Source of the DNA: Calvatia gigantea
Lineage: Eukaryota; Basidiomycota; Agaricomycetes; Agaricales; Lycoperdaceae
Direction of reading: 5' to 3'
Assembly: GCA_025093985.1 (NCBI GenBank)
Contig: JACAAK010000004.1
Location: forward strand, 4,216,001-4,280,000
Length of the DNA stretch: 64,000 bases
How positions within the stretch are numbered: the first letter of the stretch is position 1; every line of letters starts with the position of its first letter. A program made the translations under genes and the position numbers. Of this stretch, positions 22,803-35,900 are shown piece after piece. The notes under the pieces are model-generated. The model saw only the letters and a list, made by a program, of their open reading frames with translations, ran no database searches and was not told the origin of the DNA.

Positions 22803-23855
22803 TTATTTCATTGGGATTGATGAAGTTAAGTTTGAATTGCAGTGTTGCCTCCTATAGATGGGTTGAGATCGACTGCAGGGGACTGCGAAAATGAGAGGGG
22901 CTACCGTACTGGAGCCTGATCTTTCCACAGCAACAAGACGAGCGATATTCAACCTATTTTCTGGAGCAGTCACACTTCCACCACCCAAACCACTTGACTT
23001 CGCTGTCCTCTCGCGCGTCCGCCCACGCTCTATTTCCATTATGCCAACCAGTCGAAGGTTTAAGGCTGCAGCCGGCCTTGCAGGCTTATGCTCCGTGGAA
23101 CACGAGCGTAGCCGCTCCGGGGGAGATGGCCCCCATGACCCCTGATTATAGTTATAACTGCGGGCGACCTCATGGGCGGGTCTCTGAGGGGAAGCATGAT
23201 GGGGGCCAGAAAAGTCATAGGAACTGTCGCCGCCATTGCCGTATTCGTAAAAATCATGCCTCTCATAGTCAAAAGAGCCTGACCGAGAGCCGCTTCCCAG
23301 AGAATCATGGATAATACGGTTGTGAAGGTCGAAGGGAAGTCGAGAGCTGATATTGACCATTTTTCTATGCAATTTGGATCGCGTTGAGGGAAAGTTTTAA
23401 GCAGATTGTGGGAAGTAAGCTCACCCTTCCATTGCACGGACAATCATTTCCATGCGCTGTCTAAGCTCAACTCCTTGGGGCTGGACGGGCTCGGACCTGG
23501 AGAATTCACTCAGTGGATGGTCCCTTTCTGAATGGATTGGCACTTACGGTGTTGTTGGTATTTGAAACTGCAATAGCCTTGCATGTTCGTCCAAAGTGCT
23601 CTCTTCTCGGCGTAGAAATCCACAACAACAGATAATCTCGCGTACAAAAGATCGCATCATAAGTGGGTGGCGAACAACTCCAATAAAATTGGGGCGTTGG
23701 ATTTGTCGTGGCTTGCTCTTGTTTGGCGGAGATCTTCCGATATAAATATTCGTAACTTCTCCTTCCCTGTCCACAACTGGAAAAGACTAAGTTTGCGTCA
23801 CTTAGAAATCGGAGAATTCTCAGGTGTTCACCTTTTTCTCTTCTTCACTTGCCAT
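22803..23855 (-). CDS. Uncharacterised protein, about 298 aa, four exons
   Basis: Proposed exons on the minus strand: 23855-23832 (MASEEEKK), 23786-23548, 23496-23425, 23364-22803. All junctions are GT-AG, the introns are 45, 51 and 60 bases, and the frame stays open over 299 codons including the stop. The second exon reads SFPVVDREGEVTNIYIGR, the third GVELRQRMEMIVRAMEG. The last is rich in Ser, Gly, Tyr and Arg (SGSRSGSFDYERHDFYEYGNGG) and probably disordered. I recognise no domain, signal peptide or membrane segment. The consistent splice phases are the main argument for the gene; the C-terminal 100 residues could instead be partly intronic. Confidence 0.5.
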
Positions 23856-25494
23856 TGTTCAGCTAGAGGAGACATATATAGTCATGAGCTACAATGAGGC
23901 TTCCCCCAAGGACATATCATGACCGCATTCCTTGCCGCCCAAATGCACGACCTGCCACTCCGGAGTTTGGACAACCAACCCAACCCCTTTGACTCCTCAC
24001 GCCAGCCCTCAACAATGTATAGTGTCAGCTTCTCTTCGGCTCCTAGGTTTGTTTTGTCCAGTTTCACTGCATGATTACCCTCGGCCGTTCATCGCTCTTC
24101 AACAGCAACCATACGAATTCGTCTACTGAAACACTTCAAACTCAGTTGATCACCCTCAACCTGAGCAGCATGCAGGTTCGGGGTGTTTAGTGGTATTCTT
24201 CCGTTGAATCGCTACGCAGGCTCCAGTTGGAAGTGAGTGAGAGCGCCGATTTGACCTCTCCCTCGGGTTTTTACTTTTCTCTTCTTCTGGGAGGTTCCAC
24301 TCGTACCATTATAACCCCGGCGTGCGACACAATTCTCAAGAAGCCTCAGCGCTCAGCAATGGAATGTAATTTAAGGGGTTCCCTGTTTTTTCTTGTGATC
24401 CTTAAATTGTAAATGATTCGTTTCAGTGACATAATGCTGCGGCTTCTTGCTGTGTATTCTACTTCATCGGTTACGTACCCTATTGTCTTGGAACAATATC
24501 ATAACAGGGCTTATCAAAAAACTGGCCGAGGCCAGCCCAACATGTCCCTTGTATTTCCAGGATAGTTCGGACCCTACAAGGCTGGCGAGTTCGGCACTGC
24601 ACAACTCACCTCCCTACTGTTCAGCCTGAAGAAAATCAATTCCATGAAATGAGCGTTAGAAAGGTATCGACTAATGCAACTCCTATCTCAGTTGCCTGTC
24701 GTGTTTGTATCCGAGTTGCTACATACCGCTCGCATTTGTAAAAATGCGTGATCGGCAGGGGAGACACGTTGCTCAGAGCAAAAACGTCACGCAGGTGCCA
24801 CATGGTAGTCGTTCCATGCGGTCGAACCTCGTAACTTATCCCTTGAGAATACCTGAGTTGACGAGACGCTCCAAATTTGGTAGGCACAGTTTCTCAGATT
24901 TGTGTGGTTGCTCCCGATTAATCGCAAACCTACTAGGGTCGCCAACGTCTTCCGAATTCCCTCATCAACCTCGACCATCTGACCCGTTTCTCCATGAACG
25001 GATGGTTAGCCGGGTACGCGATAGGTTCAACGCTGTGCTGGCTAGCTTCTTGATGGAATTTCATTTCTGACACCGTGAACTCTGAGTCAGTCAGGTCCAC
25101 CTAGGGGATCACGGTTTCGCTAGCAACTGTCCTAATATCATCAGTCGGTCATTTAGAATATCTGACACAGCTTTGTGTTGATGTCCTCTTGTATGGTTGT
25201 CATAATACCCTTTTCTCTTGGATCTCTCGTCCATTAATGCTGTGCAACCCTAGATTTGAAGGAGATGGCATATCATTGATTGTTCCGTTCCAGGAATAAA
25301 TCGGAAGATCATCCACAGAACCACAACAGCATTTGTCGACTCGTGAAGTATCGATTTTCTCCAAATTTATTGAACCGGACTAGTGATAGCACCATACACT
25401 ACAGAAACACAGCGCAGAAGGCATAAACATTAAGGTATACGAATGAGCATTAAATACAATATGTATGATTATCGGCCACGTTGTTCTCAAAAGC
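23856..25494. other. Intergenic, no gene seen
   Basis: Between the uncharacterised gene and the GATA factor, frames are short and without recognisable motifs. It includes the divergent upstream region of the minus-strand gene ending at 23855 and the 3' flank of the GATA gene. Confidence 0.4.
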
Positions 25495-26711
25495 CTATGG
25501 TGACCTGGAACTAGTAGATGCGTGTTTAGTACGAGGCTTAATCTTCTTTCGCTTCAAAGACAACGGCCTGTCTTTGCCGCGAAGCCTCGCGTAAACACCG
25601 CATGCGTTGCAGAGCTGAGCACCAGTTTTGCTCCGACGCCAAACCGAAGTTCGATGGGTATGACAGTGACTGCACTCGGGCCCGCTATAGTTCTGATCCT
25701 CTTCTTCGCTCTCATCGTCTTCTTGGTCAGCATCGATAAGCTCTTTGGGTCGGTGACGGTGCCGTTGTTGGAGGTAGAGTCCACAAGCGTTGCACAACGG
25801 CTTGAGAGTCGTAGGCTCACGCCGCCATAGTGGGGTAGAAGTTGCTTGGCAGTGAGAACACCTTTTCCCCCCGGCTGAACTATCAACGCTTCCCCTACGA
25901 GACGAGGGAGAGGGAGAGGCGCTCGAGTTTGGTGATAGTTTTCGCGAGGAGGCGGGTGGAGACGGAGAAGGCGAGGAAATGGGTGACATTTGGTAACCTC
26001 GGGTTGGTTGTATTGGCGGAAGGTCAGTCGCGGCAGGGTACTCTGGAGAATTGGTGGTACTGTATAGCAGATCATCGAGGGCGGGTGATGGGAAGGAAGC
26101 GACGCGTAGGTCGTTGTAGTGTGTCATCGAGGAAACGGTACTACTGGGTCTCAGCCCCAACATATCCGAGTTTGTATTCCCAGACCATTGGTTCCACTCT
26201 GAGGGAGCATGATGTCCCATAGCGTTCCGGCCGAATGCGCTCTGGTACATGTGACCTGGCGCACTGGCGGGAGGAAGCACAGGGGTATTGATTGACCCCG
26301 GGGAGAGCGAGGGTGAGGGCCATTCCTGCTGGAAGTGTTGGACCGTGCTTCTTTCTACAGAAGAAGCGTAATTATAGTGGTTCCGGCCATTCGATCCTTG
26401 CGAGGTCGAGGTGAACATGCTCGACTGGTGAGCGCTCTTCGGCAACTCGTTTACGAAGCCACTGGTCGTGCCCGCCACGCCATACCGTGGATGGTCCTCT
26501 GTTAGGTTTGCGTTAGCCTCCCAGTTTCGAAGCCCTTGGGGGTGTTTGAAAGCGCACCTGACCAACTGCTTGCAAGCTCCATGCCCAGGTGATCGAGATG
26601 AGAAGGGATCGAGGAAGGATACGATGCCATTGGATTAGGAGTATGCACGGCGTGTTGCCTGCCGTTGAAGGGGTACATGAAGTTGTTTGACGGATTATAA
26701 GCTGCCAACAT
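25495..26711 (-). CDS. GATA-type transcription factor with two zinc fingers, 385 aa
   Basis: Two exons, 26711-26558 and 26498-25495, are joined by a 59-base GT-AG intron; ATG at 26711 begins MLAAYNPSNNF. The N-terminal 260 residues are Ser/Pro/Asn-rich and likely a disordered regulatory region. Finger 1 (about residue 264) is CSHC-x18-CNAC with LWRREP. Finger 2 (about residue 327) is CSHC-x17-CNAC with VWRRSK. They are separated by an acidic linker (DADQEDDESEEEDQ), and a basic tail (LKRKKIKPRTKH) is a likely nuclear localisation signal. Fungal GATA factors bind (A/T)GATA(A/G) and control nitrogen, iron, light or development programmes. Having an x18 finger followed by an x17 finger, without the Cys-rich spacer of siderophore repressors, argues against the SreA/Fep1 type. 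The target process cannot be read from sequence. Confidence 0.93.
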
Positions 26712-28881
26712 TGTCGAAATGGGTGAGCCTGTGGAGAAGCGGGCAGACCATGAAGCTTATATAGAGTACCTGGAGTTAATTGGCGTTCGTATACGTTCCT
26801 ATGCAGAAGAAGAGATATCGAGATCCAGCTTGGATCTAGTTGGTGTCGGAAGGTGGCAAATTTGGATGTTTCCACAGTCAGAGACTCGAGTAGCGATTCG
26901 TACACGCAGCCAAACTCGTTGGTTTGGGCGGCTTATCGTGTCTGATGGAAGCCTTGAACCAGCAGTGAGTCGGCCGGGCCACCGTTTATCAATCTGAGAT
27001 TTGAAGCTTAACGAGACCATCCTGTTATGGGTACCTGACGTAACATTGTTCTCCCACTTCGCGAGTAAACAACCGAGTTGAACGGACTAATTCCTCCTCG
27101 AAACATCCTCATAAGAACCCCGTTATCCAGGCAGAATGCCTTGGGGGCCGAGTTTGAATTAATTATTTTCTCAACCCTGTGCTCTACTTGTTTTTCTTTT
27201 GGAGACTGTCACTCTACTGGGGGAGTCATTCCTGTGTTCGGGGAGATGTCATAGATTAAAGGGGGGATGCGAACCGAACAACCAAACAAACAAAATGTGC
27301 ATCTTGACAACAAACATCATTCAATGGAAACCCCGTGCTCGGTATCCCTGAAGATGCCGATCGGCACCCAAACCAAATCTGGTAGTCTCCGACCATATGC
27401 GTGGAGCCTCGAAGTTCGACCAAACCTCCCTTCAATCCGAATACCGCCCCTTGACTTTCGACGAAAAATACTACACACAAACCAACAACCTCTGTACGTT
27501 ACGTACCCTTGTCCGATGGCCGTGAGGGCAGATTGTGCCTCTTGACTCGAATTTTTTTGTGATTACACGGGCATTCGGAAGGGCCAATCGATTTGCGTGA
27601 AATGAATTGACTCCATTCAGTTGATCGCGTTCACTTGTTTCAAATACAGCAAAATGGAATGCGCCAACGAATGTGCAAGGATTATCGTCCGGAAGATCTT
27701 GGAATTGCAAACGAGGCTGTGAGGTAGCAGTATTTACCGTGCTAACTTCAAAATGTCATGGCCCAGCGCCATGCGCCGCCTGAAGCTCACAACAGTTGCT
27801 GCCAGTCATGGTTGACGTGACATAAATGCTATCCTTGCGGTCAGTTTATGGGACACAGAAACCTGGATCTGTTCTCGGGGATGCGAGCAGTCTCAGCCAT
27901 CCCAAGGCAACCAAGGTCGCCTTGGATCAGAAGCGGCCGGGTTGAAAGTGACAGCGGCGGGGACAAGCGGAGAGTCTGGTAGTATTTTCGCAATTAAAGC
28001 AACCCACAATATCCCTGTCGCACATGTACTAGTTTTGAGCAAACGATAACTAAAAAAGTATCAACTACACTGGACGAACGAGGATGATTCCTTGCTCCTT
28101 GCTCATCTGCTCAGCCAGCGAATGAACCACATGGCGATAGGGTATTTATCCTTCATTTATCAATATCCGTCATTCCATTGCACTTGATTCACTGCAACAG
28201 AATTGCTGACTGCGTATCTGCATATCCTAGTTTTCCGTCTAAGATGGTTGGTAATCATCTCTGCCCTGGGTGCTTTACAGTCCGATGTTTCACGGTCAAG
28301 CGTGAAAAAGTCCCCGAAAGACGTTGTCTGGAACATGCGAATACTTCCTCGTCGGTATTTCTCACATGCAGGATTAGCAAGAATCAAACCAATGCTTTCC
28401 TGGTGTTTAAGCAAGTTGGTTCGCGGTAATGGTCACCATAAAAACTGGTAAATGAATTTGATGAGATTAAGCTTTGGATATCTGGGAAAGAATCTTTGAC
28501 CAGAAAACATGCAAGTACTAACTCTTAACCTCAGAATCAATCAGGTCTCAGGCTTGATGGGAAACCTAATCCAGATAAAACGTCACCGTGTGTTAAATTT
28601 AGACACAATGCGGGGATGGTCGGTTTCGTGTGAACCGACCGCATGACAAGTTTGATGGTGGACAATGACGCCAGTTCAGAATGTCCGCCTTCGTGGGTGT
28701 GGGCGAGCCAAGAATCTTGGTCCAATTCCTCATTAGCGTCACCTTTTACCTACACTCTCGGTGGTCGTCGATGCCGTCGGTCGTGGTCACCAACCGAGTC
28801 TTTCAGTCGTCGACGTCATTTGTCACACCAAGTTGGCACGTGTAGCAGCGAACGTAACGGGTCACGCCAAAACCCCGTCAT
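26712..28881. other. Intergenic, no gene seen
   Basis: About 2.2 kb upstream of the GATA gene on one side and Lunapark on the other. No frame shows a domain. It presumably contains both promoters, divergently arranged, but I see no specific element. Confidence 0.4.
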
Positions 28882-30446
28882 TCGTCACCGACATGAACGT
28901 TGGCCACTAGCTTTCTAGTCAATATCTTTGCGTCAAATTCTTATTCCCAACTTTGCGAAAGCTATACCTCTCCTCAGATATGTCTCTTTTCAAGCGGTTC
29001 TTCAAGGTCGGTATAATTTTGTATAATGTTGATGTTCCTTTCTCAAGCTTATTACACAGAACAAAGGGGAAGATTTCGAGACCGTTCTTGCTACATTAGC
29101 CAGCGATATACAGAAACGCCAGATCAAGTTATCTGAGATCCGCTTACGCGAGAAGCGTTCTGCCTTGTTGGCAACCACTTATACCTTTCTCGCTTGGTTT
29201 GCCTACACAAGCCTTTGGTATTGGAATGTCTTGCCCTCTTTCTTCCAGACGGCTGCAGGAAACCACGCAGTGGTGGAAAGAATTGCTCTTGGGTTACCGG
29301 TGTTCGTTGGTCCAATTATGTACGCACGCGCCGGGTTTCTCTTGGGCCTCAGTCAAGCTGACATCTACAGAATTCTGTTTATTCGGAGGATTGTGGTAGT
29401 GTGGTATACAAGGAAGGCCAATGCAGAAGGTTTTCCCGGTTTTTACCTTTCAGTGAGCATTTATTCACGACCCTTTACAGAAAAGACCCTTCAGAGTTTG
29501 ATGAGACAACGGCGTACGAAAGTGGATGAAATCAAGAAGAAGACCAACTTCGACTCGATGGTTAAGTTATTCCAGGAATATGACGAACCCTCTCCAGCCG
29601 CTACGCCCCTCAGGAGACGACCCCCACGACAGCAACTAACACCAATCACCCCCCAACGCCAGCCTGGACCCACTCTGACTTCTCAAGCCAATACCCCGGT
29701 CCCAGCAGCATTCCAGGCTCAACTAACCCGTACGTTCCAATTTCATTTGTTCAAAGTGTCCGTTGATTCACATTCCAATAAGCTGTATCAAGTCCCTTCC
29801 CTATGGCCCCTCCCAAAAAGAAATGGTATGATAAAGTGGCAGACGCCATCCTTGGAGATGATGATCGTGAGGTTGGCTCGCCGAGCTCGCGATACGCATT
29901 AATCTGCGAGAGATGTTTCACTCATAACGGCCTAGTCAGAGAGTCCATGTGGGAAGATGCCCGTAAGTCATGATTTTCCACCAGGTTCTCCATGCTGACT
30001 CTGCAACTCGAATGCAGAATTTGTTTGTCGTAACTCGGGCTGCAATCATTTTAACCGCTCTATCCGTTCCAAACGCCAGGTACCAAGCGCTAATTCCTCC
30101 CCTCCGCCCACTACGTCACCGCTGCCCAATCGCGTAAACCGAAACTCGCCCTCAGCGACACCGGTCTCCCAACAACGTCGAGAGTGGTCGGCGGCCCTAA
30201 GTTGACTCTGTTCCCTGGTTGACTCTGTTTCTCTGGTTGGTTATATCGAGGATCATCAGTTCACCAGCTATCGGTAAATCCTTTCAACTACATCCAAGAG
30301 GAGTGACCTTTTAGTCCCGCATAGACGCAGACCCAGGCACGATTAACCCGGACAAGTCCCTCACCCCTAACCCCATATGTCCAGTGGGGTCAGATTGGTC
30401 AAACCCGAGCCGAGTCACAAGTCCCACCTTCCATCATCAAGAAGAA
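28882..30446 (+). repeat. Direct duplicate containing Lunapark, left copy
   Basis: The segment from CGTCACCGACATGAACG to CATCATCAAGAAG recurs at 31411-32950. The left copy keeps the 5' end of the gene but lacks about 233 bases at its 3' end relative to the right copy (32460-32693). A Copia fragment lies between the copies. Confidence 0.9.
28980..30205 (+). CDS. LNP1: Lunapark family ER-junction protein, about 337 aa, altered C-terminus
   Basis: Exons 28980-29006, 29060-29429, 29481-29729, 29783-29962, 30018-30205. The start is MSLFKRFFK. Lunapark stabilises three-way junctions of the tubular endoplasmic reticulum. Visible parts: N-terminal helix (EIRLREKRSALL), two hydrophobic segments (about residues 45-65 and 80-105), coiled coil (EKTLQSLMRQRRTKVDEIKKKTN), a Pro-rich disordered stretch, then the Lunapark zinc ribbon CERCFTHNGLVRESMWEDA plus CRNSGC after KKKWYDKVADAILGDDD. 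Compared with the second copy at 31411, the end is changed by an internal deletion. This copy therefore finishes REWSAALS instead of the acidic tail DADVPTVDSIDAG. All named domains remain, so it is probably functional. Confidence 0.88.
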
Positions 30447-31410
30447 CATTGACACATCTTGTCCATTGCCACTGCAAAGTTTGTTCACAATAGTCTTATT
30501 GCTGGATTAAAGCTAGAGGAAAAGGAGTCAGTTGACTTCTTTTGTGAGTTCTGTGCATATGTGAAAGCTACTCAGCTCCTGATTATGAAGAAACAGAAAG
30601 GGGAAAGAGCAGAGGGGCTAGGTAATAAGATGCATTCTAATGTATGGGGACCTGCTTGGACAAAAATAAAGAGAGACCACTGCTACTACATGACATTTAC
30701 TAATGACTACTCTCAATGGACCTATATTGAGTTCCTCACTCACAAGTCCCAGGTATTCACTGCCTACAAGTATTTTGAGGCATGGTATGAAATACAGTTC
30801 AAAGCCCAGATTAAAACCTTATATTTAGATTGGAGAGGTGAATACACAGCAAAGAAGTTCCAAGAGTATCTCAAATTATATGGAACAGAATCAAAATTTA
30901 TGGTCTATGACACCCTGTAGTACAATGGCATAGCTGAGCATCAAAATTGGACCATAATAGAGCAAATATATGCTCTATTCCATGTCTACTGCCTTTCCAA
31001 GAATTTATGGGCTGAAGTAGCTGCTTATGTTGTTTGGTTGACAAACTGGACAAAAACAAAGGCAGTCAAGGGCAAGACACCTTTTGAAGCATTATATGGG
31101 AAGCAGCTGTACTTGAAGGAAGTGTGGGAGTGGGGTGAGAAGATATGGATACATTAGGAAGGAAGGGATAAGTTAGATGGGCAAGAGAAGAAGAAACAAT
31201 GGATTGGATATGATTGGAAAAGTAATGGCTCACATATTTGATACCCAGATTTGGATGCTATTAGAATCAAATGAAACTTCTGCTTTACTGGCAATAGTTA
31301 TTCCAATCTCAAGGGGAAGCAGTACATATTAGCAAACAAAATTCAAAATGATCCCCCACTTGCCATTGATAAAGATCCCAACCATCCATCTACACCCCTC
31401 AGAACAATTC
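30447..31410 (+). pseudogene. Copia integrase fragment between Lunapark copies
   Basis: On the plus strand this encodes a pre-integrase zinc region (CEFCAYVKATQ) and an integrase core (HSNVWGPAW; MTFTNDYSQWTYIEFL; TLYLDWRGEYTAKKFQEYL). It continues into the integrase tail (GKTPFEALYGKQLYLKEVW) at about 31075-31125. Stops occur near 30918 and 31156. Similar to, but oriented opposite to, the Copia pol at 14533-16587. No LTRs are visible. Confidence 0.8.
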
Positions 31411-32553
31411 CCGTCACCGACATGAACGTTGGCCACTAGCTTTCTAGTCACAACCACTTATACCTTTTCTCGCTTGGTTTGCCTACACAAGCCTTTGGTA
31501 TTGGAATGTCTTGCCCTCTTTCTTCCAGACGGCTGCAGGAAACCACGCAGTGGTGGAAAGAATTGCTCTTGGGTTACCGGTGTTCGTTGGTCCAATTATG
31601 TACGCACGCGCCGGGTTTCTCTTGGGCCTCAGTCAAGCTGACATCTACAGAATTCTGTTTATTCGGAGGATTGTGGTAGTGTGGTATACAAGGAAGGCCA
31701 ATGCAGAAGGTTTTCCCGGTTTTTACCTTTCAGTGAGCATTTATTCACGACCTTTTACAGAAAAGACCCTCCAGAGTTTGATGAGACAACGGCGTACGAA
31801 AGTGGATGAAATCAAGAAGAAGACCAACTTCGACTCGATGGTTAAGTTATTCCAGGAATATGACGAACCCTCTCCAGCCGCTACGCCCCTCAGGAGACGA
31901 CCCCCACGACAGCAACTAACACCAATCACCCCCCAACGCCAGCCTGGACCCACTCTGACTTCTCAAGCCAATACCCCGGTCCCAGCAGCATTCCAGGCTC
32001 AACTAACCCGTACGTTCCAATTTCATTTGTTCAAAGTGTCCGTTGATTCACATTCCAATAAGCTGTATCAAGTCCCTTCCCTATGGCCCCTCCCAAAAAG
32101 AAATGGTATGATAAAGTGGCAGACGCCATCCTCGGAGATGATGATCGTGAGGTTGGCTCGCCGAGCTCGCGATACGCATTAATCTGCGAGAGATGTTTCA
32201 CTCATAACGGTCTAGTCAGAGAGTCCATGTGGGAAGATGCCCGTAAGTCATGATTTTCCACCAGGTTCTCCATGCTGACTCTGCAACTCGAATGCAGAAT
32301 TTGTTTGTCGTAACTCGGGCTGCAATCATTTTAACCGCTCTATCCGTTCCAAACGCCAGGTACCAAGCGCTAATTCCTCCCCTCCGCTCACTACGTCACC
32401 GCTGCCCAATCGCGTAAACCGAAACTCGCCCTCAGCGACACCGTCTCCCCAACAACGTCCATCACCACTTAACGAACCTAGACCTGATAACTCAGATGCT
32501 GATGTACCTACTGTCGATTCCATAGATGCTGGCACGATGGAAGTGGATTCCTA
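31411..32553 (+). pseudogene. Lunapark second copy, 5'-deleted and frameshifted
   Basis: Upstream sequence (CGTCACCGAC...TTTCTAGTCA) is fused directly to CAACCACTTATACC, so exon 1 and the start of exon 2 (28923-29170 in copy 1) are missing. In addition there is one extra T (TACCTTTTCTCG versus TACCTTTCTCG). No start codon remains in the Lunapark frame. Exons downstream, including the zinc ribbon, are almost identical to copy 1. The original acidic C-terminus (PTVDSIDAGTMEVDS, stop at about 32553) survives only here. Confidence 0.85.
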
Positions 32554-32950
32554 GGACTCATTCGACGTCTGTTTCACAGTATGGCAGCTGCAGAATCAGA
32601 TTATCATTTCCCTTTCATATAGCCGACTGTCAAAGACACCGCTCGTACCTCGCGGTTCAGTCATTAGACGAAGTTGCCCGTGCGCTCCTAGCCGAGAGTT
32701 GGTCGGCGGCCCTAAGTTGACTCTGTTCCCTGGTTGACTCTGTTCTCTGGTTGGTTATATCGAGATCATCAGTTCCCAGCTATCGGTAAATCCTTTCAAC
32801 TACATCCAAGAGGAGTGACCTTTTAGTCCCGCATAGACTCAGACCCAGGCACGATTAACCCGGACAAGTCCCTCACCCCTAACCCCATATGTCCAGTGGG
32901 GTCAGATTGGTCAACCCGAGTCACAAGTCCCACCTTCCATCATCAAGAAG
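31411..32950 (+). repeat. Direct duplicate containing Lunapark, right copy
   Basis: Counterpart of 28882-30446. Its right flank (AAGACATTCGCTGCGG) appears to be the native continuation, while the left copy runs into Copia sequence at the same point. Confidence 0.85.
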
Positions 32951-35900
32951 ACATTCGCTGCGGCCCGCTAGCCGTTCATTAGAGATCTTAGCACACCGCC
33001 AGGAAGGCGACTTCCACTAATAAGTATGAGATATGATTTCTCTTTTTAATTTACCCGTGTGCCAAGAACCCTGTCTTGTGTGGTTCTCAGGATATTGGGG
33101 GACTGGAGATTCAAAATTGCAACCACTCACGCAGCTTGAATGAGCAACACGGGCCCCGTCTGGCTTGAAACACTAATCACGTCTCCTGGAGAACCGTCGA
33201 CGGCGGAGCCGCGTACCAATGTTAGTCCCCTTCATCAGTCAAATATGGATCTACAATTAGTATAGCCATCCGCGCCAATACTTAGAACGAATATTTACGT
33301 AAGTCGAACATCTGCCCAACCGTGACATCGACCAATTCGAAAAACCAGTATTAGTTTCGTCTATAAATGTGGAAACGATGATGAATTGAACGCTGAATGG
33401 ATCGCAACGACCTGTCGAAGTGCCATCGTTGCCACAATCCTTCAACGACTGGCAATGCAGCGTGAACGCCTCCATTATCGCGTATCTGTCAGAGAAACTG
33501 CCTGCACCGGATAATGTGACTTTGGACAGGTGTACTCTACCACGCGATCTAAAAGCATTTCGTGTCCAACCCCACCTCAAATGCTCTGATTCAGCCACAC
33601 TTATAACCACGATAGCGTCGACATTGATTATCATTGTAAACTGTCAAAGGTTACACAACGCCGATGCAGGTAACGCGGGTGTACGTAACGCCAAGGAGAT
33701 TGGTTAGTTTGTTGGGATTGTGTTACGAATATGGGGTTCCGCTCACTGTGCTATCGCAGGCATTTGGCACGTCCCAGATCTGAGGCCTGAGGCGGTGTCG
33801 GACATATGCGGGTGTTAGATTGTTGGTATTTACCGACAGTGGTTCATGATACCATCACGAACTCAAATATACTCACAGCACTGTTGATGTGACCTCAGGC
33901 TTTCCCCGCTTTCCTGAAGCCGAATGACCAATTTAGACCACTCGACCTTTTGAGAATATTTCTGCTACTTGTTTAGGCAGGCAGGAAATTATCTATTGTT
34001 GGGCGCTATTAGGGGTCGCATGCTACGGATCCCATGTCTGTTGAGTGGAAATTAACACAAGGTCCACTCTATCATGACTACGGCTAAGGTTATGTCGTCG
34101 TAGCGAGGTGACAAGCACATTGATGTGTTCAATGAAATAGGGCTGTAGTTGGCACCTCCGAAGGCCTTTACACATAACACCTCCGAGACGGGAGGTGGTT
34201 GGAGTTTCGCAACTATTGATGAACCAGAGGGGAACCACATTGCGTTCTACCCGTGAGCGTGTGGCCTGGGTAGGTGTGACCAGGGTTGCATTCCACTCCC
34301 AGGTCACCTGCATCGTGTTCTTGACAGTTTGACAACGCGCGAAGCGTTTAAAGTGTTATTTTTACATCTCATGTGGGCGCGTGGGTTCGAATGTGTCCGT
34401 TTTAATCGTATATGAGAATCCGGTGGTCGATTGCCTCCCAGGGGAAGTCCACTGAAAACCGATAGGCGCGTTGGGTGATCGGACGACCTTGAACATCATT
34501 AACGTGGAATTCTAGGAAGCCGGTCGGCCTATGGTCGGGACGCTATGGGGAACTGTGGTGGAAGTGTCGCGTGACCGCTTCAGTTCTCTACTTTGAATTG
34601 GGACAAGTCAATTGTATCCTTGGTTGACACCGCTAGGCGAGAGTCGGCGCATACCCGGGTCACTTAAATCATGGTAGCTTTGAGATTTTACGCTATAAGG
34701 CGGGATGGCTTCAAGTACTGGTGGAGAAACGGAATGATAAATTCATTCACCAAAGTCAAGGGGCTCGGCATAATGATCCGCCACAGGCAGATACCAGGAT
34801 CAGTTGACGATGTGAGTGCGCAAATCCCGACAATTGAGCGAGTGGTGCGATTAGAGCACACTTATGTAGACTAATCAAGGCAAATTCGGGTTCCAACCGA
34901 GAGTCTCCATATAATCTAATCACAATCTATCAACCGTAGATGTGTCGGAGCTCGTTCTTAAAGCGCCAGGTGTGCAGGAGTGACGGCTAGTTAGTTCAGC
35001 TGGATAGCTGGATGATTAATTGATGTTCCGGTCTTCCAATATGCTAGACCAACCCTACCTGGGGCGGTGTCCTCAACTACTCCGTTTTGGGAAAGATGTG
35101 TGGATCAAACGAAAACATACTTTCGCAAGGACTTATGCAGGTTCGTGCGGTCATCTCATGCTTACACTTGCTATTTATACACGTTTCTCTATGATTTCAT
35201 TTGGCCTTCCTGAAGCTATTACGGTGATTTGGAGAGTGTCTCCGCAAGCGGTTAAGGGTGCGTGACTCCTTACTTGCCGGGGCACACGGATGTGGTGAAT
35301 TTCTTTATAAGTGAAAGGATGTGTCTCAGCGGTTCCATTTACCGTTGACAGTCAGGTCGTTTTTGGAAATTCCTCAGCATGGCCCATACCGACCCCATAG
35401 CTCATGTCACTTTGGGAATGATGAAGCATTTGTGAACAGGGCATATTCGGTCAACTCTTGGACTGTTTGACAGGTGAGGCCCCAACGCAATGTAACTGTG
35501 AAACACAAACCAAAGGGGGGTCGACCTGTCCTTGTCCAGACAGTACCTATGTGAAGACCCTTGTCACAGCAATTGTGGCCGACCTAATTATCGGGCATAA
35601 GCTACGGAGTAACGGATAAGACATTCTTATTCCTGGCAACGAGGCGGAGTCTCGACTTTCCGGGCCCACTTCCACGGGGTCCGGAGAGAGGCACCATAAA
35701 GATGAGACTAAGTAGCAGACGGATAGAAAAAATCCATGTTATTCAGGCCCCGTGAGAGAGTGAGCGAACGTAGGAGAATGAGCGGGAATCGTCGCCAAGC
35801 CAATGGAACCGGTGAAGCGCCTTCCGCAGGCCACAAAGGAGGAATGTAAGCTGTTTATGACTCAGGTAGATCTCTCTGATGATGGAGGAGCGGTAAATCT

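Noticed and set aside
33257..33634. 125-codon minus-strand open frame in the gene-poor region
   Set aside because: No recognisable motif, no homologous copy in the window and overlapping open frames on the other strand of similar length.
34375..34400. GGGTTCGAATGTGTCC resembling a tRNA B box
   Set aside because: No matching A box or cloverleaf could be drawn within the expected distance.
34980..35015. TTCAGCTGGATAGCTGG resembling a tRNA A box
   Set aside because: No B box downstream at the right distance and no acceptor stem pairing.
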